NCBI GenBank assembly: GCA_027485675.1
Contig: JAIXQP010000030.1
Location: 1 to 64,000, forward strand
DNA: 64,000 nucleotides
Origin: Terriglobales bacterium
GTDB lineage: Bacteria; Acidobacteriota; Terriglobia; Bryobacterales; Bryobacteraceae
Direction: 5' to 3'
Positions within the stretch are counted from its first letter, which is position 1; each line of letters begins with the position of its first letter. Of this stretch, positions 45,314-53,922 are shown one piece after another. Position numbers and translations under genes: made by a program. The notes below the pieces were generated by a model. That model saw only the letters and a program-made list of their open reading frames with translations, ran no database searches and had not been told where the DNA came from.

Positions 45314-46222
45314 ATGGATTTAGATCAGCTACATACTTTCCTGGAGATTGTCCGGCTCAAAAGCTTCTCGAAAGCAGCCCTGACCTGCTTTCGTACGCAG
45401 CCGGCCATCAGCGCCCAGGTTCGCCAACTCGAACAGGAGCTCAACACCACCCTGTTTGAGCGCTTGGGTACGCGCATCTCCCTCACCATTGCCGGCAAGA
45501 TATTTGCTGAGTACGCCGAACAGATCCTGGATCTTCGGCGGCAGGCGCAGGACTCTATCAACGAACTCGAAAAGGTGCCGCGCGGCGAACTGATCATCGC
45601 CGCCAACGAGGCCACCTGTCTCTATGTCCTTCCGGACGTCTTCAGCGAATTCAAGAAGTTATTTCCCAACGTCCAACTGCACGTGGACCGCTCCTACGGC
45701 TCCCGCGTCGTCGAAGCCGTGCTCGACAATCTCGCCGACTTCGGCATCTGCCAGCTTCCCATCCAGGAAAAGAAGCTGCAGGTGGTTCTCATCCATACCG
45801 ACGAGATCAAGCTGATCTGCGCCCCCAACCATCCGCTCGCCAAAGCGAAAACGATTGTGCCCGAAGATCTTCTGGGCCATCCGCTGCTGCTGCCCAAGGC
45901 CGGCACCACCCGGAGCCGCCTGAACATCTGGATGGAGAACATCGAAGACAACACGCAGATCTCGATGGAGCTCGATTCCACGGAAATGATGAAGCGGTTT
46001 GTGATGGCCGGCCTCGGAATCTCCTTCTTGTCCACGTCCAGTTGTGCCGAAGAGGTAGCTGAAGGAAAACTCATCGCGATTGGACTCACTCCGGAGCCGA
46101 TGCTCCGCCGTCTGGGGCTGATTTACCGGAAAGATAAGGCGCTTTCAAAGGCTGCACTGGGACTGATTCAGGTTATCCTGGAACAAGCCGCAACCACTGC
46201 CGGAACCGCCACGACGGGTTGA
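45314..46222 (+). CDS. LysR family transcriptional regulator
   Basis: 302 aa. The N-terminal winged HTH is textbook: MDLDQLHTFLEIVRLKSFSKAA, TQPAISAQVRQLEQELNTTLF (read as two parts) and GTRISLTIAGK. Residues about 90-295 are the periplasmic-binding-like effector domain (GELIIAANEATCLYVLP, MAGLGISFLSTSSC). The overall shape is near the CysB/CbbR group, but the effector is not evident. It probably controls the divergent Hsp70-like gene and/or itself. The start is a clear ATG at 45314. Confidence 0.92.
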   Translation: MDLDQLHTFLEIVRLKSFSKAALTCFRTQPAISAQVRQLEQELNTTLFERLGTRISLTIAGKIFAEYAEQILDLRRQAQDSINELEKVPRGELIIAANEATCLYVLPDVFSEFKKLFPNVQLHVDRSYGSRVVEAVLDNLADFGICQLPIQEKKLQVVLIHTDEIKLICAPNHPLAKAKTIVPEDLLGHPLLLPKAGTTRSRLNIWMENIEDNTQISMELDSTEMMKRFVMAGLGISFLSTSSCAEEVAEGKLIAIGLTPEPMLRRLGLIYRKDKALSKAALGLIQVILEQAATTAGTATTG

Positions 46223-46238
46223 GTTCCTTTTCTCCATC

Positions 46239-46616
46239 ATGGGCCGCACGACTATCAAGACATCGACGATTCTGGTCTCGGACAAAAAGGGCCTGCGCGT
46301 TTATCCGTCGAGGGCGGAGATGCCGGCCCGAGACCGGGAGAGGCTGGAAAAATCGTTGACCGGCGGCATGGCCGCCACCGTCCTGATTGCCGATCCCCGG
46401 GGCCGCGACGAGATCCTCAAGACCCTCCGCGGCGAGGCATCCGCGCTCAATGACGGCATCCCCGGCCTGGTCCGGCGCGGCGCGCGGGAACCCGAAACGG
46501 CGCTGGTCAGCGGTCCGGTCTGGCTACAGTCCCGTGCCGTCCGCCTGCTGCTCGCCTTCGGCGTTCCGCTGCTGTTTGGCGCGGGCTTCTGGGCGCTCCT
46601 GGCCTTTCATAAATAG
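46239..46616 (+). CDS. Hypothetical membrane-anchored protein
   Basis: 125 aa. Residues 1-95 are soluble and charged (ILVSDKKGLRVYPSRAEMP, ATVLIADPRGRDEILKTL), and residues about 104-122 are a single hydrophobic helix (LLLAFGVPLLFGAGFWALLAF), so the protein is probably tail-anchored with its N-terminal part in the cytoplasm. It lies 16 bases after the LysR gene and before a GGDEF-like gene. I do not recognise a family. Confidence 0.65.
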   Translation: MGRTTIKTSTILVSDKKGLRVYPSRAEMPARDRERLEKSLTGGMAATVLIADPRGRDEILKTLRGEASALNDGIPGLVRRGAREPETALVSGPVWLQSRAVRLLLAFGVPLLFGAGFWALLAFHK

Positions 46617-46674
46617 CTCAAAAGGCAATCGGGAAAGTCGATAAGTTCACTGACAGTTGGAGTCTGTCGGTGCG

Positions 46675-47667
46675 ATGTTTCTCTCTTTGAAAAAGAGCCT
46701 CGACCCCCATCACAGCCACCGGCAAACGGAGGCTTTCGTCAGAACGCTTCACATGCTTTTGGGCGCGCTTCGGGTCCACATGGTGGAGGCCGATGTCGAC
46801 TCCCGGGAGCGCTTCAAGACCGAGATTCATGGCTTTTCCGAGAGCTTGACGACCGAGGCGACGCCCGAAGATATCCTGGTCACGGCCGGGTCGCTCGTGC
46901 AGGTGATCGAGGACTATTCGGCCGATGCGCGGAAGCGGATCCGCGCGCAGCAACACGACTGGCAACAGATGGTTGCCTTGCTGGCGGAAACGATCTCGCT
47001 GGCCTCGTTGTCCGGCCACACGGCCATTGAGGAGTTGAAGACGCTGACGGCGAAACTCGAACAGGCCACCCCGTCTTCCGACATCGCGGCGCTGCGGGAG
47101 CAGCTCCACGATTGTGTCGTCAACCTCCGGCACGAGACGGAGGCCGAAGCCGCGCACGCGGCCCATACGGCGTCCGTGCCATCCCACCCCGTCAAACTCG
47201 AGACGGTGACCAACGCGCTCGAACTGCTCCCCCGCCTGTCGGTAGAAGGCGCCCTCGAAGAGGCCCGGCAGACTCCCGGCAGCTTCATCGCCATCCTGCC
47301 GATTGACCGGTTCGTCGTGTTCCAAACCCGCTTCGGCCCGGAAATCGCCGAAGAAATCTTTCAGTTCTTCCTCATGCAGTTGCGCGGGCGCCTCCTGCCC
47401 ACCGACCAGATCTTCCTCTGGGCGGACGGCGTCATCCTGGCGATCGTGCAGCGACCCTTCAACCTGGACTCGGTCCGCGCCGAATTCGCCCGGTTCGCGA
47501 CCCACAAGCTCGAACATACCGTCTCGCTGGGCGGGGGCCGATCCATCCTATTGGGCATTACGAGCAATCTGGCGGTCTTCGGCGCCGATGAAGGCCGCAA
47601 TACCCTGCAACTGATCCGGAAGATCGATACGTTCCTTTTGGCCCAAGCGCACAACAACCAAAATTAA
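46675..47667 (+). CDS. Degenerate GGDEF-like domain protein
   Basis: 330 aa. The N-terminal two thirds are helical and probably form a dimerising or sensory region (LHMLLGALRVHMVEAD; AETISLASLSGHTAIEEL). Residues about 205-325 follow the diguanylate-cyclase fold: IAILPIDRFVVFQTRFGPEIAEEIF aligns with the D-x-F...N...G-H...GD region, but the position of the signature loop reads WADGVILAIV instead of R-x-GGDEF. The catalytic residues are therefore absent, and it cannot make c-di-GMP; it may bind nucleotides or partners. ATG 46675 is preferred over a TTG at 46657. A PilZ gene follows 35 bases downstream. Confidence 0.6.
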   Translation: MFLSLKKSLDPHHSHRQTEAFVRTLHMLLGALRVHMVEADVDSRERFKTEIHGFSESLTTEATPEDILVTAGSLVQVIEDYSADARKRIRAQQHDWQQMVALLAETISLASLSGHTAIEELKTLTAKLEQATPSSDIAALREQLHDCVVNLRHETEAEAAHAAHTASVPSHPVKLETVTNALELLPRLSVEGALEEARQTPGSFIAILPIDRFVVFQTRFGPEIAEEIFQFFLMQLRGRLLPTDQIFLWADGVILAIVQRPFNLDSVRAEFARFATHKLEHTVSLGGGRSILLGITSNLAVFGADEGRNTLQLIRKIDTFLLAQAHNNQN

Positions 47668-47702
47668 TTAAAACCCCGCTCGGGGCCGCCGAAAAGACAG
47701 AT

Positions 47703-48077
47703 GTGGAACGCCGCAAACAACCCCGAATCAAACTCGAAACGAACCTGACGATCGAAATCCTCGGCGACCATCCCGCCACCTATGAGGGTTCGAACAAAAT
47801 CCCTGGTTTGATGGTCGACGTCTCGACCGACGGCATGCGATTCCTGAGTCCGGTGGACATCGCGCCGGGCACCGCGATCCGCATCGACCGGGACACCGGC
47901 ATGATCCTCGGCGAGGTCTGTTACACCGAATCCCACGGCGAAGAGTTCCACCTCGGCATCCTCTTCCGCCAGGTCCTTGCCAATCTCCGCGACCTCGAAC
48001 CCCTGCTCCGCACGCTCCAGTCCTACGAAGAGGACGCTCGGAACCGCAATTCCCAGCCCAAACCGACCCGCTCCTAG
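47703..48077 (+). CDS. PilZ domain protein (putative c-di-GMP receptor)
   Basis: 124 aa with a GTG start. The two c-di-GMP-binding motifs of PilZ are intact: RxxxR as RKQPR at residues 4-8, and D-x-S-x-x-G as DVSTDG near residue 40. The beta-barrel continues through GTAIRIDRDTGMILGEV and EFHLGILFRQV, followed by a C-terminal helix. It would bind c-di-GMP in the cytoplasm and pass the signal to a partner. The neighbouring degenerate GGDEF gene suggests a joint regulatory role. A short gap separates it from the RmlD-like gene. Confidence 0.87.
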   Translation: MERRKQPRIKLETNLTIEILGDHPATYEGSNKIPGLMVDVSTDGMRFLSPVDIAPGTAIRIDRDTGMILGEVCYTESHGEEFHLGILFRQVLANLRDLEPLLRTLQSYEEDARNRNSQPKPTRS

Positions 48078-48098
48078 CCCCGTGCTATCCTGCTTTTC

Positions 48099-48959
48099 GT
48101 GTCCAAACGAGTCATTGTCTTCGGCGCCGCCGGCCAATTGGGCGTCGAACTCGTGCGGGTTTTCACCGCACGAGGCTACGCCGTAACGGCATTCAATCGG
48201 GCCTCCGTCGATATCTCCGATCTCTCGGTGCTCGAAAGCAAACTCGCCGAAATCGATCCCGCCATCGTCCTCAACGCCGCCGCCTACAATATGGTGGACG
48301 TGGCCGAACGGGAGCCGCAGGTGGCCTATCAGGCCAACGCCCTCGGCGTCCGCAATCTCGCCATCGCCTGCCGCCAGGTGGATGCCACCCTCGTCCATTT
48401 CTCCACCGACTACGTCTTCGACGGCACCCTCGGCCGGCCCTACGTCGAAACCGATCTCCCCTGCCCCCTAGGCGCCTACGCCGTCTCCAAACTCGCCGGC
48501 GAGTACTTCGCCCGCGCCTATCACGAAGAGTCGCTCGTGCTCCGCACCTCCGGCGTCTTCGGGCCCGGCGGCCGCCACACCGCCCGCGGCAACTTCGTCG
48601 AAACCATGCTCCGCCTCGCCCAGTCTGGCAAGCCCATCCAGGTCGTGCACGAATACCTCGCCTCGCCGACCTACTCCCCCGCGCTCGCCGAAACGACGGC
48701 CAATCTCGTCGAAACCGGCGAGACCGGCCTCTTCCACGCCGGCGGAGGCGTCGCCATCAGTTGGAACGACTTCGCGGCGAAGATCTTCGCCGCTGCCGGC
48801 CTCGAGCCCACGCTCACGGTCGCCCGCCCGGAGACCTACCGCACGGAAGCCCGCCGCCCCCGCTTCTCGGCCCTGGCCAACGCCCGCCTCGAAGCCTTAG
48901 GCGTGCCGCCCATGCCGTCGCTGGACGCCGCCCTCGCCGAGTACATGCAGCGCCGTTAG
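48099..48959 (+). CDS. RmlD-like dTDP-4-dehydrorhamnose reductase family protein
   Basis: 286 aa with a GTG start. It is an extended SDR: FGAAGQLGVELVR binds NAD(P), NAAAYNMVDVAE and HFSTDYVFDGT are RmlD hallmarks, and the active-site YAVSK is near residue 128. It would reduce dTDP-4-keto-rhamnose to dTDP-rhamnose for surface glycans, though no rmlA, rmlB or rmlC is in the window, so another sugar is possible. Its TAG shares TTAG with the convergent VWA gene. Confidence 0.87.
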   Translation: MSKRVIVFGAAGQLGVELVRVFTARGYAVTAFNRASVDISDLSVLESKLAEIDPAIVLNAAAYNMVDVAEREPQVAYQANALGVRNLAIACRQVDATLVHFSTDYVFDGTLGRPYVETDLPCPLGAYAVSKLAGEYFARAYHEESLVLRTSGVFGPGGRHTARGNFVETMLRLAQSGKPIQVVHEYLASPTYSPALAETTANLVETGETGLFHAGGGVAISWNDFAAKIFAAAGLEPTLTVARPETYRTEARRPRFSALANARLEALGVPPMPSLDAALAEYMQRR

Positions 48960-49915
48960 CGCTTGCCCGCGTAGTAGCCTTTCCGCGCCTGCACCTTTAA
49001 GTTCTTGTCCGCCGTCCGGATCTCCAGCTTCCGGAACGCCCCGTCTCGCGCTTCATTGCTCGACGAATACCCGATCACGTACTGGCTCCGCATCTCCTCC
49101 TGAATCTGCCGGAAGATGTCGCTGAGCGCCTGGTTGCGGCCCACGCTGAAAAAGCGCCCGCCCGTCTCTTCGGCCATCCGCTTCAGATCGCCGTCCCCGC
49201 CTCCGCCAAAGCCGCGGAAGTCGGCGAAGTAAATGCTATAGATCATTACGTCGGCCCGGTGCGCCGCTTCAATCGCCTGCTGCCGCGTGTAGGTGGAACC
49301 CATGTCCACCCCGTCGGTAATCAACACGATCGCCTTCCGGCCCACCTCCTGCTTCAACTTCTCCTCCGCCGCCAGCACCACCGAGTCATACAGAATCGTC
49401 CCCTTCTGCTTCGCCGTCGGCACCGGCCCCGGATGCAGGCCGCCCACCCCGGCGTTCAGCCGCAGTTGCGCCAACCCCTCGCGCAGCAGCCGCGGCGAAC
49501 CGGTCAGGTCCTGCAGCAGCTCGGCTTCGGCGCCGAAGCTGATCAGAAACGCCATGTCCTTTTTCCGCAGCACCTGCTCGAAGAACTGCCCCGCCGCCGA
49601 GCGCTCCTCGGGGATCAGCCGCTCCTGACTGCCGCTGACGTCCACCAGCAGACCGATCGTCAACGGCAGATCGGTCTCCCGCGCGAAGAACTTGACCTCC
49701 TGCTGCTTGCCGTCTTCAAACACCGTGAAGTCTTCCTTCTTACCGGTACCGATCAAGGCGTTCTTTTTATCGCGGAGCGAGAACAGGATGTTCACCAGTT
49801 CGACGTCCACCTTGATCACCGGCAGGTCTTCCTCCTGCGGCGCGGGCGGCTTCTGCTGTTGCGCGCCCAACCACGGCGTCAAGCCAACGAGAGAGAGTAA
49901 AATTCGACGAGTCAC
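48956..49915 (-). CDS. Exported VWA-domain protein, acidobacterial VWFA-related type (second copy)
   Basis: 319 aa with a GTG start at 49915. The signal peptide follows an Arg pair (TRRILLSLVGLTPWLGA). A proline-rich linker precedes the family pattern: VDVELVNILFSLRDK, KEDFTVFEDGKQQEV, and a VWA domain with MIDAS LLVDVSGSQ and LITDGVDMG. The ending EMRSQYVIGYSSSN and KVQARKGYYAG parallels the protein at 19893-20801. It is probably an exported metal-dependent binding protein of unknown partner. The upstream gene (AlkA) is divergent across 37 bases, and a 4-base TTAG is shared with the RmlD-like gene. Confidence 0.85.
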   Translation of the reverse strand: MTRRILLSLVGLTPWLGAQQQKPPAPQEEDLPVIKVDVELVNILFSLRDKKNALIGTGKKEDFTVFEDGKQQEVKFFARETDLPLTIGLLVDVSGSQERLIPEERSAAGQFFEQVLRKKDMAFLISFGAEAELLQDLTGSPRLLREGLAQLRLNAGVGGLHPGPVPTAKQKGTILYDSVVLAAEEKLKQEVGRKAIVLITDGVDMGSTYTRQQAIEAAHRADVMIYSIYFADFRGFGGGGDGDLKRMAEETGGRFFSVGRNQALSDIFRQIQEEMRSQYVIGYSSSNEARDGAFRKLEIRTADKNLKVQARKGYYAGKR

Positions 49916-49952
49916 TGCCCTATTGGATTCGCCTCGCCGTCCTTCCGTTCCC

Positions 49953-50552
49953 ATGAAAAAAGCCCTCCTCCATCTCCACTCCGCCGACCCCACCCTCGGC
50001 GCGATCATCCGCCAGGTAGGCCCCTACCGCATAACCTACCACGACCCGGATTTCACGACCCTCGCCCGGTCCATTGCTTCGCAGCAGTTGAGCGGGAAAG
50101 CCGCCAGCACCATCTTCGGCCGCGTCCTCGAACAGGCCGCCGCCCGCAACGGCCGCCTCTCCCCCACCCGGGTCCTGGCCCTGGGCGTGGCGGGCCTCCG
50201 CCCCCTCGGCCTCTCCCAGCAGAAGGCCACCTACTTGCTTAACCTCGCCGCCCATCGCATCCCCTACGCCCGCCTCGCCGATCTCCCCGACGACGAGGTG
50301 ATCACCACCCTCACCGCCGTCAAGGGCGTCGGCGTCTGGACCGCCCACATGTTCCTCATCTTTGCGCTCGGCCGGCCCGACATCCTCCCCACGGGCGACC
50401 TCGGCATCCGCAACGCCATCCACCGCGCCTACCAGCTCCCCGCCCCGCCCAGCCCCGCCGAAATCGAGTCCATCGCCCAGCCTTGGCGCCCCTATGCTTC
50501 GGTCGCGTCCTGGTATCTGTGGCGCTCTCTCGACGGCCCCGCCCAACTCTGA
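49953..50552 (+). CDS. DNA-3-methyladenine glycosylase II (AlkA-like, HhH-GPD)
   Basis: 199 aa, the core HhH-GPD fold without the N-terminal AlkA domain. The helix-hairpin-helix is LTAVKGVGVWTAHM (residues 120-133), and the catalytic Asp149 follows in PTGDLGI. SIASQQLSGKAA near residue 40 is a typical early motif. It removes alkylated bases (for example 3-methyladenine) to start base-excision repair. The ATG at 49953 is followed by KKALLHL. The LysM gene starts 12 bases downstream. Confidence 0.92.
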   Translation: MKKALLHLHSADPTLGAIIRQVGPYRITYHDPDFTTLARSIASQQLSGKAASTIFGRVLEQAAARNGRLSPTRVLALGVAGLRPLGLSQQKATYLLNLAAHRIPYARLADLPDDEVITTLTAVKGVGVWTAHMFLIFALGRPDILPTGDLGIRNAIHRAYQLPAPPSPAEIESIAQPWRPYASVASWYLWRSLDGPAQL

Positions 50553-50564
50553 TACTGTCATCAG

Positions 50565-51416
50565 ATGCTTGAGTACATCGTCCAGTCTGGCAACACCCTC
50601 TCTGTCATTGCCCGCAAGTTCGGTATTCCGCTCTCGGCTCTGATCGCCGCCAATCAGATCACCGACCCCAACCAGCTCAAGGTTGGCCAGAAACTCCTCA
50701 TCCCCAGCGCCGACACCGACCAGTCCACCCTTCCTCCGGCTCCCGAGCCGCTGCCGGCCGTGGCCGCCCCCATCGCCATCGACCGCAAGAAATTCGCCCT
50801 CGCTCCCGGCCAGTACTTCGCTGAAACGTTCCCGAAGGACCTCATCGTGCTGCACTTCACCGCCGGCAGCTCCGCCCGCAGCGCGTATGACTCCTGGCGC
50901 AACACCCCGCTCCAGGTGGCGACGGCCTATCTCGTCGATACCGACGGCAGCATCTATGAGTGTTTCCCGCCCGCCTACTGGGCCTATCACCTCGGCGTGA
51001 CCGGCGCGGCCTCCGCCAACTGGAAGCACGACAAGCGCTCCATCGGCATCGAGATCGCCAACGTCGGCCCCCTGCGCCTCGATCCCACCAAGCCGCAGCA
51101 GTTGAACTGGTGGCCGAACGACTTCAAAACCAAACACTGCACCCTGGCGGAAACCTCGAAGTACGTCGCCGCGCCCTATCGCGGTTTCACTCACTACGCC
51201 AGCTTCCCCACCGTCCAATCGGATGCGGTGGTCTCCCTGGTCGCCCACCTCTGCAGCGCCTTCTCCATTCCCCGCGTCCTCCCGCCGGAAGCGCAGCGGA
51301 CAGCCTTCGATATGGAGTTCTTCAAGTCGTTCACCGGCATCGCCACGCATCAGAACTTCCGGAAGGACAAGACAGACATCGGCCCGGCCTTCCCGCTCGG
51401 GAGTGTGATCGCCTAA
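50565..51416 (+). CDS. LysM-domain N-acetylmuramoyl-L-alanine amidase
   Basis: 283 aa. Residues 3-47 are a LysM peptidoglycan-binding domain (YIVQSGNTLSVIARKFGIP, LKVGQKLLIP). A proline-rich linker leads to an amidase_2-type domain (about residues 75-283) with the zinc His in VLHFTAGSS and a late His-Lys pair in ATHQNFRKDKTDIGP; GIEIAN is also typical. It would cut the amide between N-acetylmuramate and L-Ala in cell wall fragments. No signal peptide is apparent, so it may be cytoplasmic or use another route. Confidence 0.87.
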   Translation: MLEYIVQSGNTLSVIARKFGIPLSALIAANQITDPNQLKVGQKLLIPSADTDQSTLPPAPEPLPAVAAPIAIDRKKFALAPGQYFAETFPKDLIVLHFTAGSSARSAYDSWRNTPLQVATAYLVDTDGSIYECFPPAYWAYHLGVTGAASANWKHDKRSIGIEIANVGPLRLDPTKPQQLNWWPNDFKTKHCTLAETSKYVAAPYRGFTHYASFPTVQSDAVVSLVAHLCSAFSIPRVLPPEAQRTAFDMEFFKSFTGIATHQNFRKDKTDIGPAFPLGSVIA

Positions 51417-51437
51417 GCCTCTGCTTCAATAGAAAGG

Positions 51438-51998
51438 ATGCTCCCCGAAGCGCTTACCCACACCTGGCCCTGGTACATCGCCGGTCCCCTAATTGGCCTG
51501 TTCGTTCCCCTGCTCCAACTGGTTGGTGACAAACAGCTGGGTATCTCCGGGAATCTGCGCCATCTCTGCTCCGCCCTGTTGCCCCGGCGCAACGACTTCC
51601 TGCGGTATGACTGGCGGGGCGCCGGCGCCTGGAATCTGCTGTTCGCCCTGGGTACGCTGGCCGGAGGCTGGATCGGCGTCTCCCTGCTCGGCACCCGGGA
51701 GATTGCCATCTCTCCGGAAACGCAAGCCGCCCTGCGCGGTCTGGGCCTGCAGGACCTCTCCGGCCTTGCTCCCCGCGAGGTCATCAGTTGGTCCGGCCTA
51801 CTCTCTCTCCGTGGCTTCGTTTCGGTGGTGGTGGGTGGATTCCTGGTGGGCTTCGGCACCGCCTACGCCGGCGGCTGCACCTCCGGCCACGCCATTAACG
51901 GACTCTCCGGCTTCCAGGTTCGCTCGCTCTGGGCCGTGCTCGGGTTCTTCGCCGGCGGTCTCCTCGCCACGCATCTCCTTCTGCCGCTGCTCTACTAA
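51438..51998 (+). CDS. YeeE/YedE family membrane protein, part 1
   Basis: 186 aa with about five hydrophobic segments. The key motif YAGGCTSGHAINGL (about residues 142-155) contains the conserved Cys of YeeE/YedE transporters, which take up thiosulfate or related sulfur compounds. It is half-size; the partner half follows 5 bases downstream, an arrangement known as paired YeeE-like proteins. The ATG is preceded by AGAAAGG. Confidence 0.85.
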   Translation: MLPEALTHTWPWYIAGPLIGLFVPLLQLVGDKQLGISGNLRHLCSALLPRRNDFLRYDWRGAGAWNLLFALGTLAGGWIGVSLLGTREIAISPETQAALRGLGLQDLSGLAPREVISWSGLLSLRGFVSVVVGGFLVGFGTAYAGGCTSGHAINGLSGFQVRSLWAVLGFFAGGLLATHLLLPLLY

Positions 51999-52003
51999 CC
52001 CCC

Positions 52004-52432
52004 ATGACGAACCGCTTCCCCCTGTGGGGCTACCTTCTGCTCGGCACCCTGTTCGGCATCATCCTGACCAAGGCCGAGGTCGTCTCCTGGTTCCGCATTC
52101 AGGAGATGTTCCATTTCCAGGCGTTCCACATGTTCGGCATCATCGGCTCGGCGATTGCCGTCGCCGCTGTGACGCGCCGGCTGCTCAAGGGCCCGCCCGC
52201 GCCCACCCTTTGCGGCGAGCCGGCCCCGCTCGCCGATGAAGAGACCGGCCGCGGCTACCGCTTCTGGATCGGCGGAACGATCTTCGGCCTCGGCTGGGCG
52301 CTCACCGGCGCCTGCCCGGGTCCGCTGTTCATCCTCCTCGGCGGCGGCGTCTCCGTGATGATCGTCGCCGTCCTCAGCGCTCTGGCCGGCACCTGGACCT
52401 ACGGCTATCTCCGCTCCCGTTTGCCCCATTAG
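52004..52432 (+). CDS. YeeE/YedE-type membrane protein, part 2 (DUF6691-like)
   Basis: 142 aa with four hydrophobic segments. The conserved TGACPGPLFILLGGG (about residues 99-113) holds the second key Cys of the split transporter. The short middle loop includes LCGEPAPLADE. It pairs with the preceding gene to form one sulfur-compound permease. No rhodanese, sulfurtransferase or MBL-fold sulfur dioxygenase, often seen beside such pairs, is in the window. Confidence 0.85.
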   Translation: MTNRFPLWGYLLLGTLFGIILTKAEVVSWFRIQEMFHFQAFHMFGIIGSAIAVAAVTRRLLKGPPAPTLCGEPAPLADEETGRGYRFWIGGTIFGLGWALTGACPGPLFILLGGGVSVMIVAVLSALAGTWTYGYLRSRLPH

Positions 52433-52473
52433 GCGCCAACCCGCGCCTTTCTCGGCGATACTGGAAGAAAGCT

Positions 52474-53922
52474 TTGCCATCCGATCCTGTTGACCCCTCC
52501 CTGCTCACGCAACTCCATTCCACGCTTGAGTTGCTCGAACACCTCGACGCCGACCGCAACCTGCTCGAACGCCTCCCCGCCCCGGAACGGGAGCGGCTGC
52601 ACCGCGTGGTGGCCCAACTGTTCAATCCCGATCCCGTCGCCCGCCGCGCCCGCTTAAAGGCCGCCGAACGCGAACGCAGCGCCGCGGAGATGCAGCGCAC
52701 TTCCGCCGTCCTGGACGAAACCGGCATCCGCGCCCTGCGCCGCAAACCCGTCTTCACCACCCCGAACTACTTTCCACCCCCGGAAGCGGAACCGAAGACG
52801 CGCGAAACCCCTGAACTGTTGCACTGCTACGTCTGCAAGCAGAAGTACACCCAGGTGCACCACTTCTACGACCAGATGTGCCCCCGCTGCGCCGAACTCA
52901 ACTTCTTCAAGCGCACCGAACTCGCCGACCTCTCCGGCCGCGTGGCCCTCCTCACCGGCGGCCGCGTCAAAATCGGCTACCAGACCGGCCTCAAGCTCCT
53001 CCGCGCCGGCGCCCATCTCATCGTCACCACCCGCTTCCCCCGCGACTCGGCCAAGCGCTACTCCGAGGAGCCGGATTTCGAGCAGTGGGCCCATCGCCTC
53101 GAAATCTTCGGCCTCGATCTCCGCCATACCCCCAGCGTCGAAGCCTTCTGCCAGGAGATGGTCCAAACGCGCTCCCGCCTGGACTTCATCGTCAACAACG
53201 CCTGCCAGACCGTCCGCCGCCCCCCGGAGTTCTACTCCCACATGATGGAGGGCGAACGCGCCGCGCTCATCGGCATGCCCAGCGAAGTGAAGAACCTGCT
53301 TCCCGCCGGGCCCGTAGCCGCTCCTTCGGCCGAACTCTCCCAGCTCCCCCTGCTTCCCGAAGAGCTGCTCAGCCAGAAACACCTCTTTCCGGAGGGCCGC
53401 CTGGACCAGGACCTGCAACAGGTGGATCTCCGCGGCCGGAACTCCTGGCGGCTGCTCCTCGCCGAGGTCTCCACCGTCGAACTCCTCGAGGTCCAGCTCG
53501 TCAACGCCGTCGCCCCGTTTGTGCTCAACGCCCGGTTGAAGCAGCTCATGTTGCGCACCCCGGAGCGGGACAAACACATCGTCAACGTCTCCGCCGTCGA
53601 GGGCCAGTTCTACCGCAAGTGGAAGACCACCCGCCATCCGCACACCAACATGGCTAAAGCGGCTCTGAACATGATGACCCGCACCGCCGCCGCCGACTAC
53701 CAGCAGGACGGCATCCACATGAACAGCGTCGACACTGGCTGGGTCACCGACGAAGATCCCATTGAAATCGCCGCCCGCAAAACGGCCGAACAGCGCTTTC
53801 ATCCCCCCCTCGACATCGTCGATGGCGCCGCCCGCATTCTCGACCCCATCATTACCGGCTTCAACACCGGCGTCCACGCCTGGGGCCAATTCTATAAGGA
53901 TTACCAACCCACCGACTGGTAG
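52474..53922 (+). CDS. Atypical SDR protein with N-terminal zinc finger
   Basis: 482 aa with a TTG start after GGAAGAAAGC. Residues 1-110 are mostly helical. A zinc finger follows with Cys118, Cys121, Cys136 and Cys139 (CYVC and CPRC around QVHHFYDQM). The SDR domain begins at about 150 with TGGRVKIGYQTG; NNA is at the usual place, catalytic Ser is Ser373 (NVSAVEG), and Lys395 is in TNMAK, but the position of the YxxxK Tyr is Thr391. A long insert (about residues 250-320) lies between NNA and the active site. The missing Tyr suggests altered chemistry or a non-enzymatic role. It overlaps the protease gene end by 22 bases. Confidence 0.75.
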   Translation: MPSDPVDPSLLTQLHSTLELLEHLDADRNLLERLPAPERERLHRVVAQLFNPDPVARRARLKAAERERSAAEMQRTSAVLDETGIRALRRKPVFTTPNYFPPPEAEPKTRETPELLHCYVCKQKYTQVHHFYDQMCPRCAELNFFKRTELADLSGRVALLTGGRVKIGYQTGLKLLRAGAHLIVTTRFPRDSAKRYSEEPDFEQWAHRLEIFGLDLRHTPSVEAFCQEMVQTRSRLDFIVNNACQTVRRPPEFYSHMMEGERAALIGMPSEVKNLLPAGPVAAPSAELSQLPLLPEELLSQKHLFPEGRLDQDLQQVDLRGRNSWRLLLAEVSTVELLEVQLVNAVAPFVLNARLKQLMLRTPERDKHIVNVSAVEGQFYRKWKTTRHPHTNMAKAALNMMTRTAAADYQQDGIHMNSVDTGWVTDEDPIEIAARKTAEQRFHPPLDIVDGAARILDPIITGFNTGVHAWGQFYKDYQPTDW

